Shown in pieces: positions 26,071 through 34,585 of a stretch of 64,000 bases of DNA. Positions within the stretch are counted from its first letter, which is position 1. Each line of letters opens with the position of its first letter. Where the stretch lies: the IMG/VR virus record IMGVR_UViG_3300020463_000009, positions 45,064 to 109,063 of that record, one strand, 5' to 3'. A program made the position numbers and the translations under genes. The DNA comes from a virus. The notes below the pieces were generated by a model. It searched no databases, was not told the DNA's origin, and was given only the letters and a program-made list of their open reading frames with translations.

Positions 26071-27786
26071 ATGATATTATTTAAAAGACTAAATTATAAA
26101 AACTTCTTATCAAGTGGCAACCAACCAATTATTATTGATTTAGATAAGTCTCAAATGACTTTGATTGTCGGTACAAATGGTAGTGGTAAATCCACTTTGT
26201 TAGACGCTTTATGTTTTGTTTTATTTAATAGGCCATTTAGAATAATTAAAAAAGAACAAATGGTCAATACTATTAACAATGGTGATTGTATAGTAGAAGT
26301 TGACTTTGACGTTGGTACCAAATCGTATAAAGTAAGAAGAGGTATTAAGCCAAATTTATTTGAGATATTTTGTGATGGTAAAAAACTAAATCAAGACGCC
26401 AATAACATTGATTATCAAAAGTATCTTGAACAAAATATAATGAAACTTAATTACAGGTCTTTTATACAAGTTGTTTTATTAGGTTCTTCCTCGTATGAGC
26501 CATTTATGAAAATGAAACCAAGATATAGAAGAGAAGTTGTTGAAGAGATACTTGATATTAGAGTTTTTGGCCTTATGGACTTAATATTACGTTCCCAACA
26601 GAGCGACCTTCAAAAAAAGTTGACGGAGGTGAGGCACCAATGCGAGTTAATAAAGACCAAGTATGAAACTGAAGCAAAGTATCTAAAAACTCTGGAGGCG
26701 AAAGGAACAGACAACCAGACGGTAACGCTAAAAAAACTAGAGGAAAATAAACAAAATAAGTTAATATATGATAGAAAACTACAATCTATAAATGAGGCTA
26801 TAGCCGTAAGTCAAAGAGAGTTAATTGGTAAAGAATCTACTGAAACTAAACTAAAAGAACTAACAAAACTTGAAACAAAGATAGAACAAAACCTAGACAC
26901 TCATAAAAAGTCATTAACATTTTTTAATGAAAATGATAATTGTCCTGTATGTACACAAAAGATAGACGACCAGTTTAAGGCAACCAAATGCGAACACGAA
27001 AAAAATACAATCACAAAACTAGAAAAAGGTCTAGTCCAGCTTGTAGAAGAAATATCAAAACAAGAACAAAAAGTATCTGCTTTTACCAAGGTTTCAGACA
27101 AGATATCGGATATGAAATTACAGATAGCAAAGGTTTCATCCTCATTAGAAAGCTTGAAAACACAAAGCGACCAGATACAACAAGATATTACTAGAGTAAA
27201 TGAAAAAGATACAGACATTGAATCAATAGAACTTGAACTAGAAAAAATGAGAGTTGATTTAAAAGCAGCTGAAGTTGATTTAGATAAGGTACAAGAAGAA
27301 AAAGGTTACGTAGATATATTAAGAGAAATACTTAACGACAAAGGTGCTAAAGCACAAATCATACGTAAGTATGTACCTATTATGAATAGTCTTATTAATA
27401 AATATTTACAGGCAATGGACTTCTATATTTCATTTAACCTAGATGAAGAGTTTAATGAAACCGTTAAATCAAGATTTAGAGATACCTTTAACTATAATAA
27501 CTTTAGTGAGGGTGAGAAAATGAGAATAGACCTTGCTTTACTATTTACTTGGCGAGACATTGCAAGAATGAAGAATAGTACAAATACTAATCTATTAATA
27601 CTAGATGAAATATTTGATTCATCATTAGACGGCCAAGGTACAGATGACTTCTTTAAAATTATTAAAACTTTAGAGAAAGAAAATATCTTTATTATATCAC
27701 ATAAAGGCGATATACTATTTGATAAATTTACAAACATTATTAAATATGAGAAAGTACAAAACTTTACACAATTAGGAACAATATGA
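26071..27786 (+). CDS. gp46: Recombination nuclease subunit gp46 (Rad50/SbcC-like)
   Basis: A 571-residue SMC-type ATPase (T4: 560). Walker A is GTNGSGKST at residues 34-42; the zinc-hook CPVC is at 291-294 between two long coiled coils; the C-terminal half has the signature FSEGEKMRIDLAL and Walker B LLILDEIFDSSLDG. It pairs with gp47 two genes upstream. Overlaps def by 4 bases. Confidence 0.95.
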   Translation: MILFKRLNYKNFLSSGNQPIIIDLDKSQMTLIVGTNGSGKSTLLDALCFVLFNRPFRIIKKEQMVNTINNGDCIVEVDFDVGTKSYKVRRGIKPNLFEIFCDGKKLNQDANNIDYQKYLEQNIMKLNYRSFIQVVLLGSSSYEPFMKMKPRYRREVVEEILDIRVFGLMDLILRSQQSDLQKKLTEVRHQCELIKTKYETEAKYLKTLEAKGTDNQTVTLKKLEENKQNKLIYDRKLQSINEAIAVSQRELIGKESTETKLKELTKLETKIEQNLDTHKKSLTFFNENDNCPVCTQKIDDQFKATKCEHEKNTITKLEKGLVQLVEEISKQEQKVSAFTKVSDKISDMKLQIAKVSSSLESLKTQSDQIQQDITRVNEKDTDIESIELELEKMRVDLKAAEVDLDKVQEEKGYVDILREILNDKGAKAQIIRKYVPIMNSLINKYLQAMDFYISFNLDEEFNETVKSRFRDTFNYNNFSEGEKMRIDLALLFTWRDIARMKNSTNTNLLILDEIFDSSLDGQGTDDFFKIIKTLEKENIFIISHKGDILFDKFTNIIKYEKVQNFTQLGTI

Positions 27787-28370
27787 CAGATAAAAAGATA
27801 AAAGAATTACAATTAATACCAGCTGATGACTCTAGAATACTATCAGCAATAGCACCTTTTACAGATGATATGTTAAAAGAATCAAGTATTGATTTTAAGA
27901 CAAGAGCTGAAGTTTCTAAATCTATGTTTATGGCAATGAAGAAATATGGTGGTATAGGGTTAACTGCCAATCAAGTAGGTTTACCTTTTAGAATGTTTGT
28001 AATGGGTAATCATTTATCATTAGAGAATGGTGAAAAATATGCTTGTTGGAATCCAAAGATTAAATCTGTATCAAAAGAACACCTTTTATTACAAGAAGGT
28101 TGTTTAACCTTTCCTTATTTGTTTTTGAAAATTAGTAGACCTAGTAAATGCATTGTAGAGTTTGAAGATGATGATGGTAAGAAAGTAGAGAAAGAATTTG
28201 GTGGTATGTTCTCACGAATCTATCAACACGAATTTGACCATACACTAGGTATAACCTTTGTTGAAAAAGTCTCAAAATTAAAGTTTGATTTAGCTAAGAA
28301 AAAGGCAGAGAAAATGTACAAAAGAGATTTAAAACTAGCAGAGATTGAAAAATCACGAAAACAAGCTTGA
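27783..28370 (+). CDS. def: Peptide deformylase
   Basis: A 195-residue metalloenzyme that removes the N-formyl group from new proteins. All three family motifs are present: GIGLTANQ at 57-64, EGCLTF with metal ligand Cys107, and QHEFDH with His149, Glu150 and His153. Motif 1 has Thr where bacterial enzymes usually have Ala. Phage deformylases are common in marine T4-likes and are thought to keep up with the surge of viral translation. Overlaps gp46. Confidence 0.95.
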   Translation: MTDKKIKELQLIPADDSRILSAIAPFTDDMLKESSIDFKTRAEVSKSMFMAMKKYGGIGLTANQVGLPFRMFVMGNHLSLENGEKYACWNPKIKSVSKEHLLLQEGCLTFPYLFLKISRPSKCIVEFEDDDGKKVEKEFGGMFSRIYQHEFDHTLGITFVEKVSKLKFDLAKKKAEKMYKRDLKLAEIEKSRKQA

Positions 28371-28395
28371 CAATCATTTAATATTAGTGTAGGTT
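28367..28395 (+). promoter_or_regulatory. Host-type promoter, TTGACA-N17-TAGGTT
   Basis: Consensus -35 box overlapping the def stop codon, exact 17-base spacer, -10 box preceded by TG-type extension (GTGTAGGTT). It ends 6 bases before the next start, so the message would be nearly leaderless. Confidence 0.6.
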
Positions 28396-28401
28396 ACATA
28401 T

Positions 28402-29700
28402 ATGACTTATTCGTGGAAGAAAGGTATGTCTATTGACGACCAATGGCAAAGTTGGCAAGATAACAATCCAATAGATAAATTACCTGATATAGATACAGAT
28501 ACTTTAAAAGAGGCAGTAATAAAAGATTTATCTTATGTGTCTGCTATGGATGTAAAAGAATATACACTATATCAAAAATGGTGTGAAGTACACGACAAAT
28601 ATCCTACTGAAGAAGTCAATAGTTTCTTTGACGATAAACCAGCATTAAAAAATCCTGACCAAGGGGCGCTCCTTGCTGAAATCAAAAACAACTTTTGGTT
28701 ACCAGAAAACCAAGAAGAATACCTTGATTTAGAACCTGAATTATTATGGACAGATGGTGATGATATTAAATCTATAACAGGTAGTAAAATGCCTGCTATA
28801 TGGAATGGTATGAGAACGTTCTTATCTACTATGAAAAACAATAGTAATATTGGTAGAAATTTAAACTTTTTAATCAGAGATAAAAAATCAAAAAAATTAC
28901 TTGGTGTTACCTGTATGTCTAGTGATTTCCTAGACCTTACACCTAGAGATAATTATATTGGTTGGGAAAGAGTTGCAAAAACTCAAAGAATGATTAATCA
29001 TACTTGTATCGGGTCTACCATTGTACCAATTCAGCCTTTAGGGTATAACCTGGTAGGTGGCAAACTATTGGCACTTTTATGCCTATCTGATACGGTTGAG
29101 AAGACCTGGGAATACCAATACAAGGATAAACTAGTAGGGGTAACCACAACAAGTCTATATGGAAAAACCAAAGAAATACCATTATCACAATACGATAGAT
29201 TAAAATACTGGAAGAAAATGGGTTGGACTGCTGGTAGTGTATCTTATGAGCCATTATTACCAACTAGAAAAATGATACAACAATGGTTAATGAAGAATCA
29301 CACATACAAATACTTTGAATGGTATGTAGCAAAGAAAGACACAGGACAACCACATAAAAGAGACCATAGAAATAGAAGTCATACCTTTACATACAATCAA
29401 TTAGGTATAGATAAGAAACTAATTAAGTCTGAACACGCTAGAGGTATCTATTTTGGTGAATTATATAACAATACTAAAGAATTTTTAAGAGAAGAAATCA
29501 AGGCAGACCAATTAGAAAGAAAATTTGATAATTCAGTAGAGGCCTTGACAGATATATGGAAGAACAAGTATGCTAAAAAGCGATTAGCCAGTTTAACTAA
29601 ACAGAATAGAATATCTAAAGAAACCCATTTTTATGATGACATTATCTATATGAATTGGGAAGATACTAAAAGTAAATATTTACCACAAGTAGGGAGATAA
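28402..29700 (+). CDS. DruA-like (DUF4338-type) protein
   Basis: A 432-residue protein. Residues of about 150-270 show the run of blocks seen in DUF4338/DruA proteins: LLGVTCMSSDFLDLTPRDNYIGW, GSTIVPIQPLGYNLVGGKLLALLCLSD and TTSLYGKT. DruA is a component of Druantia anti-phage systems, but its biochemical function is not something I can state. A paralogue with the same blocks is encoded from 45079. N-terminal 130 residues and C-terminal 160 residues are specific to this copy. It has its own host-type promoter, suggesting early expression. The family call rests on pattern, not on a search. Confidence 0.65.
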   Translation: MTYSWKKGMSIDDQWQSWQDNNPIDKLPDIDTDTLKEAVIKDLSYVSAMDVKEYTLYQKWCEVHDKYPTEEVNSFFDDKPALKNPDQGALLAEIKNNFWLPENQEEYLDLEPELLWTDGDDIKSITGSKMPAIWNGMRTFLSTMKNNSNIGRNLNFLIRDKKSKKLLGVTCMSSDFLDLTPRDNYIGWERVAKTQRMINHTCIGSTIVPIQPLGYNLVGGKLLALLCLSDTVEKTWEYQYKDKLVGVTTTSLYGKTKEIPLSQYDRLKYWKKMGWTAGSVSYEPLLPTRKMIQQWLMKNHTYKYFEWYVAKKDTGQPHKRDHRNRSHTFTYNQLGIDKKLIKSEHARGIYFGELYNNTKEFLREEIKADQLERKFDNSVEALTDIWKNKYAKKRLASLTKQNRISKETHFYDDIIYMNWEDTKSKYLPQVGR

Positions 29701-29703
29701 CCA

Positions 29704-30096
29704 ATGGTAGGACAACTAGAAAAAGAATTTGGCACTCAAACTAATGAAAGTCATAAATACAAAAGAGTAAGCGACCTTGATATGTACCAACAGGTCGCAA
29801 AACAAACGGCAATATATCCGAGAGAACAGGCCATTATCTATCCAACATTAGGATTGACCGGTGAAGCAGGTGAAGTAGCCAACAAGGTCAAGAAAATAAT
29901 AAGAGATGGAACAGATAAGACTAGTGAGGATAATGTTCAAAAGATATCCGCTGAAATTGGCGATTGCCTTTGGTATATCGCTGTATTGGCTGATGATATT
30001 GGCGTTAAGCTTTCCGACATTGCTAACAATAATTTAGATAAACTCTATGATAGAGCGAATCGTGGGAAACTCTCGGGTTCCGGCGACAATCGGTAG
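29704..30096 (+). CDS. mazG: MazG-like nucleotide pyrophosphohydrolase
   Basis: A 130-residue all-alpha pyrophosphohydrolase with the metal-binding motifs GLTGEAGEVANKVKK and ISAEIGDCLWYIAVLADDIG (E-x-x-E and E-x-x-D). MazG proteins hydrolyse (d)NTPs and have been proposed to act on ppGpp in phage-infected cells. Starts 4 bases after the DruA-like gene, so probably in the same transcript. Bases 30097-30173 after it hold no gene. Confidence 0.88.
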   Translation: MVGQLEKEFGTQTNESHKYKRVSDLDMYQQVAKQTAIYPREQAIIYPTLGLTGEAGEVANKVKKIIRDGTDKTSEDNVQKISAEIGDCLWYIAVLADDIGVKLSDIANNNLDKLYDRANRGKLSGSGDNR

Positions 30097-30173
30097 CGAG
30101 AATCTATCAAAAAAGAACAATACCAGAACAAGATACAAGCGGAAAGCGTTATGGACCGTAGAAAAAATAACGC

Positions 30174-30202
30174 TTGACTTTTATGGAAAAGGCCTGTAGG
30201 AT
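30174..30202 (+). promoter_or_regulatory. Host-type promoter, TTGACT-N17-TAGGAT
   Basis: The -35 box, exact 17-base spacer and -10 box TAGGAT. The same TAGGAT -10 recurs before 32601 and 40495. Predicted start of transcription is about 30209. Confidence 0.7.
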
Positions 30203-30234
30203 GGATCCATAAAATGAAAAAGGACACTAACACT

Positions 30235-32490
30235 ATGATTAATCTTGATGTCAAAGGCTACCTTGCCAAACTGATTGCTTCAGAAAATATTATTATCCAA
30301 CACAACAAAGTTTCAACGGCGTCCTTTGATGTCAAGAATCGTGTATTAACATTACCTATATTTAAAGAACAAAAAGGTGATGTATATGATATGTTGATTG
30401 CTCACGAATGTGCTCACGCTTTGTTTACTCCTTATAAACAATGGGAAGAAATTGCCTCTGATAATGAGTTAAGAGCATATGTTAATGTTCTTGAAGATAC
30501 TAGAATTGATAAATTGATACAGAAAAAGTATCCTGGTGTAGTTAGAAACTATGAGAATGGTTTTGATATACTAGATAAAAAGAATTTCTTTGGTCTTGTT
30601 GGTAAAGATATCAATAAAGACTTAATGTTAATTGATAAAATTAATATTAGAAGTAAATCATTAAATAGATTACCATTCATATTTGCTCCTGATGATAAAA
30701 AATGGTTGGCTAAAGTTGACAGCATTGTTACCTTTGATGACGCTGTTGCTTTGGCCAAAGAATTATTAGATTGGCAGAAAAAACAAATTGAGCAAATGAA
30801 AAAATTACCTGACTTTGATGAGTTATCTATTTCTAAAGTTTATGATTTATCAGATGAAGATGATGACTTTGAAGATGAATCAGATTCTTCAGGTTCAGAT
30901 GTTGAACAAAATGATGATGACTCTGACGAAAAAAATGATTTCAATAATTTTGGTGATGAAGAAGCAGATGATGAAAAAGACGCTACTGGTTCTCCTGATA
31001 AATCTGAAGAAACAGATGATAAAAAAGATGATGGTAAAGAAGCTACACATTACGGACCAGGTGCTGGTGGTGATTTTGACAATGGCAAATTACTTAAAGC
31101 GGTTACACAGGAAAGTTTTGATAAGAGAACAGATGAATTATTAGATGATGAAGTAAAAGGTTTTACTTATGGTAATATGCCTGAACCTAATTTTAAAGAC
31201 GCTTTAACTGACTATAAAAAATTCTTGACTACTTTTGAAAGTACAAAAGTTGAATCTAGAAAGTATGGTACAGATGTTGCCGCTTATGACAAATGGTTAC
31301 ATACTGAATATAAAAAGTTTCTTAAAGAGAATAAGAAAACGGTATCATATCTTGTAAAAGAATTTGAAATGAAAAAAGCTGCTACTGCTTATAAGAGAGC
31401 AAGTACAGATAAAACTGGTATTATTGACCCATTAAAATTACCTTCTTATAAATTTTCAGATGACATATTTAAAAGATTGACTATTATACCTGATGGTAAA
31501 AACCACGGTATGATGATGTTGCTTGATTGGTCTGGTTCTATGAGTGATGTATTGAATCAAACCGTACATCAATTAATTAACTTGGTAGAATTTGTTAGAA
31601 GAGTTAATATACCTTTTGAGGTTTACTTCTTTACAAGTGAAAGAAAATATTTAAATCAAGACTCTGGTTATGATAAATCTTTTACTTATAAAACTAATGA
31701 TTGGAAATTTGAAGACTTTAATTTAGTTAATGTTGCTAGCCATAAGATGACTAAAAAACAATTAGATTTATCTATGATGTATATGTTTCATATGGGTGAT
31801 TATTATGATAGTAATTATGGTAGAAGCTATAGAGACTTTGATTATAACAAACCTAATGGTTATGGTATACCTAGAGAATTTTCACTTGGTAATACACCAT
31901 TAAACGAAGCTTTAATATTTGTAAACAAATTGTTACCAATGTTTAAAAAGAAATATGGTATTGAAAAAATGACCTTGATTACACTTACAGATGGTGGTGC
32001 TAATGGTATGAGAGGTAAAATCCACGGTAGTGAAAGAGACTATGATTGGGGTACTAAAAAAGTTTTCAATATGAAAAAGAATAAAAGATTGATGAGCTCA
32101 GACTATGGTCAAGATTTAACTGGTATGTTATTAGATTATATTTCAAAAGAATATGATACTAACGTTATTGGTTTCTATCTACTTAAAAGAGTTAGAAGAT
32201 ATGACCTAGAAAGATATGCTGATGGTAAAGATTACTATGCTCGTGAAAAAGATTATGCTAGGCTTAGAAAGCAAATGACTAAAGAAAAAGCAGTTGATGT
32301 TGATAAGTTTGGTTATAGCAAATATTTCTTAATCAATGGTAAAACTATGAAAGTTGAGAACTTTAGTTTACAAGAAGCTACGGTTAAGAAAGGAACTACT
32401 GGTGAATTAAAAAGATTATTTGCTGGTTCTATGAAAGAGCGAATCACTTCAAGAGTAGTTTTAAACAAATTCATACAGGAGGTTGCTTAA
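30235..32490 (+). CDS. CobT-like VWA/metallopeptidase-like protein
   Basis: A 751-residue protein that likely works with the AAA+ protein of the next gene. The N-terminal part has HECAH at 57-61 and a Glu in NVLEDTRID (E87), a possible zinc metallopeptidase site. Residues of about 205-280 are an acidic disordered linker. A VWA domain follows with the MIDAS motif DWSGSMSD from Asp431. CobT-CobS-type pairs insert metals or remodel proteins; their role in marine T4-like phages is unknown. I chose ATG 30235 because AAAGGA sits 10 bases upstream, whereas ATG 30214 would be almost at the transcription start. Confidence 0.8.
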   Translation: MINLDVKGYLAKLIASENIIIQHNKVSTASFDVKNRVLTLPIFKEQKGDVYDMLIAHECAHALFTPYKQWEEIASDNELRAYVNVLEDTRIDKLIQKKYPGVVRNYENGFDILDKKNFFGLVGKDINKDLMLIDKINIRSKSLNRLPFIFAPDDKKWLAKVDSIVTFDDAVALAKELLDWQKKQIEQMKKLPDFDELSISKVYDLSDEDDDFEDESDSSGSDVEQNDDDSDEKNDFNNFGDEEADDEKDATGSPDKSEETDDKKDDGKEATHYGPGAGGDFDNGKLLKAVTQESFDKRTDELLDDEVKGFTYGNMPEPNFKDALTDYKKFLTTFESTKVESRKYGTDVAAYDKWLHTEYKKFLKENKKTVSYLVKEFEMKKAATAYKRASTDKTGIIDPLKLPSYKFSDDIFKRLTIIPDGKNHGMMMLLDWSGSMSDVLNQTVHQLINLVEFVRRVNIPFEVYFFTSERKYLNQDSGYDKSFTYKTNDWKFEDFNLVNVASHKMTKKQLDLSMMYMFHMGDYYDSNYGRSYRDFDYNKPNGYGIPREFSLGNTPLNEALIFVNKLLPMFKKKYGIEKMTLITLTDGGANGMRGKIHGSERDYDWGTKKVFNMKKNKRLMSSDYGQDLTGMLLDYISKEYDTNVIGFYLLKRVRRYDLERYADGKDYYAREKDYARLRKQMTKEKAVDVDKFGYSKYFLINGKTMKVENFSLQEATVKKGTTGELKRLFAGSMKERITSRVVLNKFIQEVA

Positions 32491-32531
32491 TGGGTTCCAC
32501 AACCCTTACCTGGTCTCATATATTTTATGGG

Positions 32532-32560
32532 TTGCCAAAAGCGAATCAGTATGATAGGAT
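32532..32560 (+). promoter_or_regulatory. Host-type promoter, TTGCCA-N17-TAGGAT
   Basis: Exact 17-base spacer with TAGGAT -10. The leader that follows, AAAGGACAATACACTATG, nearly repeats the leader of the VWA gene (AAGGACACTAACACTATG), so the two promoters and leaders are related. Confidence 0.65.
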
Positions 32561-32600
32561 ATACGTATAATTAATAATGAAAGTGAAAGGACAATACACT

Positions 32601-33797
32601 ATGTTAAACACTAAACAACAAGAGTTTGTAGACCACGCTGTTAAAAAGTTTGGTACAAACGAATTGACCGTTTCGCAACTTAAAGAAGCCAACAAAAAGT
32701 TTGGTTGTAAGTATGCGCCACAATGGTTGATTAAGAATACTGACTATAAAGTCGGTAAATCTTTATTTAAATTACCTACTGAAAATGATTCAGTTGTTGA
32801 AAAAACTGGCGAGGCTGAAAAAGTTTTACCAGTACAGACAACTAATACTGAAGCCGCTTTTGTGGTTTCATCTTTAGTCGGCAACATTGTTCCTCAAAAG
32901 GATCCTGTTTTCGTATCATTTGGTAATTATCCAGATTTAAAATCAATTGTAAAATCTAATATGTTTTATCCTGTTTTTATTACAGGTCTATCTGGTAACG
33001 GTAAAACTATGGGTGTAACCCAAGCTTGTGCCGAAGCTAGAAAAGAACTTATAAGAGTTAACATTACAATTGAAACAGATGAAGATGACCTTTTAGGTGG
33101 TTACAGACTTAAAGATGGTCAGACCGTTTGGCAAAATGGTCCTGTTATTGAAGCGATGGAGAGAGGTGCATTATTACTTCTTGACGAAATTGACCTTGCT
33201 TCTAACAAGATTATGTGTTTACAACCGATACTTGAAGGTTCAGGTATCTATGTTAAGAAAATTAACAAGTTTGTAAAACCTGCTAATGGCTTCAATGTTG
33301 TTGCTACTGCCAATACTAAAGGTCAAGGTAGTGATGACGGTAAGTTTATCGGTACTAATGTTCTTAACGAGGCGTTTTTGGAAAGATTTCCAATTACCTT
33401 TGAACAGAAATATCCTACTGCTAAGATTGAAGAAAAAATCTTGGTTGGTACTCTTGCTAAGTCAGGTAAAAAAGACCAAGACTTTTGTAAGAAATTGGTA
33501 ACTTGGGCTGATGTAATCAGAAAAACCTACTTTGATGGTGGTGTTGATGAGATTATATCAACTAGAAGATTGGTACATATCATACAAGCCTTTACAATCT
33601 TTAATAACAAAATTAAAGCAATTGAAGTTTGTACTAACAGGTTTGATGATGATACAAAGAATTCGTTTATGGAGTTATACACCAAAGTTGACGCTGGTGC
33701 CTCTGCTGACCAAATAGCAGAACAGCAAAGACAAGCGGAAGTATCTTCTCAAACGAATGAGGAGGATGAATCCTCGGATGACGAAGACGTTATCTAA
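32601..33797 (+). CDS. cobS: CobS/MoxR-like AAA+ ATPase
   Basis: A 398-residue AAA+ ATPase. Walker A GLSGNGKT is at about 129-136, Walker B ALLLLDEIDLA follows, and the sensor-type ATANTKG is present. The N-terminal 60 residues form a small separate domain with PQWLIKNTDYKVG. The C-terminus is Gln/Glu/Asp-rich. It is the CobS-like partner of the upstream VWA protein; such cobS genes are common in marine T4-likes. Start 32601 chosen for the AAAGGA ribosome site; ATG 32577 lies too close to the predicted transcription start. Confidence 0.87.
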   Translation: MLNTKQQEFVDHAVKKFGTNELTVSQLKEANKKFGCKYAPQWLIKNTDYKVGKSLFKLPTENDSVVEKTGEAEKVLPVQTTNTEAAFVVSSLVGNIVPQKDPVFVSFGNYPDLKSIVKSNMFYPVFITGLSGNGKTMGVTQACAEARKELIRVNITIETDEDDLLGGYRLKDGQTVWQNGPVIEAMERGALLLLDEIDLASNKIMCLQPILEGSGIYVKKINKFVKPANGFNVVATANTKGQGSDDGKFIGTNVLNEAFLERFPITFEQKYPTAKIEEKILVGTLAKSGKKDQDFCKKLVTWADVIRKTYFDGGVDEIISTRRLVHIIQAFTIFNNKIKAIEVCTNRFDDDTKNSFMELYTKVDAGASADQIAEQQRQAEVSSQTNEEDESSDDEDVI

Positions 33798-33820
33798 ACT
33801 TTATCATAGTGTAAGTCCTT

Positions 33821-33852
33821 GGAGGCAGGTGTAGTGGCCTGCCTCCACTTTT
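33821..33852 (+). terminator. Intrinsic terminator after the AAA+ gene
   Basis: A perfect 9-base GC-rich stem (GGAGGCAGG / CCTGCCTCC) with an 8-base loop, followed by ACTTTT. Strong hairpin, short T tract. Confidence 0.8.
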
Positions 33853-33868
33853 ACACAGGAAAGAATTT

Positions 33869-33994
33869 ATGTTTGATATAGAACACGCTATTTTATTTTT
33901 GTTTATTTCAATACCATTTAGTGTATTGATAATGTATATAATATTAAGATGTATTAATGCAACAGATAAAGACAGATTGAAGGGAGGTAAATAG
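33869..33994 (+). CDS. Tiny membrane protein upstream of bS21
   Basis: A 41-residue frame beginning MFDIEHAILFLFISIPFSVL, with one hydrophobic span of about 20 residues followed by a charged tail (DKDRLKGGK). CAGGAAAG lies 7 bases before the ATG. It ends exactly where the S21 gene begins (TAG-ATG), and its last codons AAGGGAGGT double as the S21 ribosome site. It sits between a terminator and bS21. Function unknown. Confidence 0.6.
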   Translation: MFDIEHAILFLFISIPFSVLIMYIILRCINATDKDRLKGGK

Positions 33995-34204
33995 ATGACA
34001 ATTACGGTTGAAGTAAGAAAAGGTAATTTAGAAAAAGCTATGCGAGTAATGAAGAAAAAACTTGCTAAAGAAGGCTTACTAAAGACTCTAAAACAGAAAC
34101 AATACTATGAAAAACCTTCAGAAATTAAGCGTAGGAAGAAAAAAGAAGGTATCAAGAACTTCAAAAAGAAGATGAAAAAACTTGAACTTACAAGAGGTTA
34201 CTAA
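33995..34204 (+). CDS. rpsU: Ribosomal protein bS21
   Basis: A 69-residue basic protein of the bS21 family: TITVEVRKGNLEKAMRVMKKKL, then a central K-x-x-x-YYEKPSEIKRRKKKE block that matches the family's YYEKP-x-x-x-R-x-R-K motif. Cellular S21 is of similar size and binds the 30S platform beside the anti-Shine-Dalgarno end of 16S rRNA. Phage-encoded bS21 is known from marine viruses and may bias ribosomes to viral messages. A very strong GGGAGGT site precedes it. The C-terminus is lysine-rich. Confidence 0.9.
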   Translation: MTITVEVRKGNLEKAMRVMKKKLAKEGLLKTLKQKQYYEKPSEIKRRKKKEGIKNFKKKMKKLELTRGY

Positions 34205-34228
34205 TTTCCCCGCCTGTGCCTAGATGAT

Positions 34229-34236
34229 GATAAATA
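34229..34236 (+). promoter_or_regulatory. Late-promoter-like site GATAAATA before the structured RNA
   Basis: One mismatch to TATAAATA, placed a few bases before the first hairpin of the non-coding stretch. It would start a transcript at about 34242, close to the first stem. Confidence 0.4.
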
Positions 34237-34240
34237 TAGA

Positions 34241-34495
34241 TGAGCGGGCTATTCGTAAGACCTGCTGGCGTGGAGAGGCGACCAGAGCCTGTTAAATGGA
34301 TTAACGAACTGGTAGAGTTTGGTGGTTCTCTTCAAAAACCACCAACGAATTATGAGATTAAGGTGTAGCGAGAGTGAACCTTAATGGTGGATTGTTTTAG
34401 CATTTGCGCTTAGTTTCGCACCACCTGTAAAAAAACAAACTAAAGCTGCTGTGCGATTTTGGTAGTTTACGCCACAAATATTAAAACTACCACTT
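34241..34495 (+). ncRNA. Candidate structured non-coding RNA, class unknown
   Basis: Between bS21 and Hsp20 there are 381 bases with no gene, and most of it folds into successive hairpins: AGCGGG/CCTGCT near 34242-34265, CTGG/CCAG and GTTAA/TTAAC near 34264-34305, a perfect 9-base stem TTGGTGGTT/AACCACCAA (34319-34345), a perfect 8-base stem ATTAAGGT/ACCTTAAT (34357-34385), GGTGG/CCACC enclosing TGCG/CGCA (34386-34425), and a perfect 8-base stem GGTAGTTT/AAACTACC (34461-34491). Local GC is higher than in neighbouring genes. I see no tmRNA, RNase P, SRP, tRNA or group I intron core signatures. No long frame spans it. Boundaries are approximate. Confidence 0.6.
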
Positions 34496-34517
34496 GAAAT
34501 ATAGGAAATAATAACTA

Positions 34518-34525
34518 TATAAATA
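34518..34525 (+). promoter_or_regulatory. T4-type late promoter TATAAATA
   Basis: Exact match 61 bases before the Hsp20 gene and after the last hairpin of the RNA candidate. Confidence 0.75.
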
Positions 34526-34585
34526 ACTATGATACGCTCATAAGAGGTATCAAATATTAACTTTGCTTAAAATAAGGAGGTTCTA

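Noticed and set aside
34310-34350. A tRNA in the stretch GGTGGTTCTCTTC...
   Set aside because: The T-loop-like GGTTC has no matching acceptor or anticodon stem; the sequence folds better as a simple 9-bp hairpin.
34205-34517. tmRNA, RNase P RNA, SRP RNA or group I intron
   Set aside because: No tag frame with tRNA-like ends, no conserved RNase P or SRP core sequences, and no P7/P3 group I core; flanking genes are complete, so no exon is interrupted.
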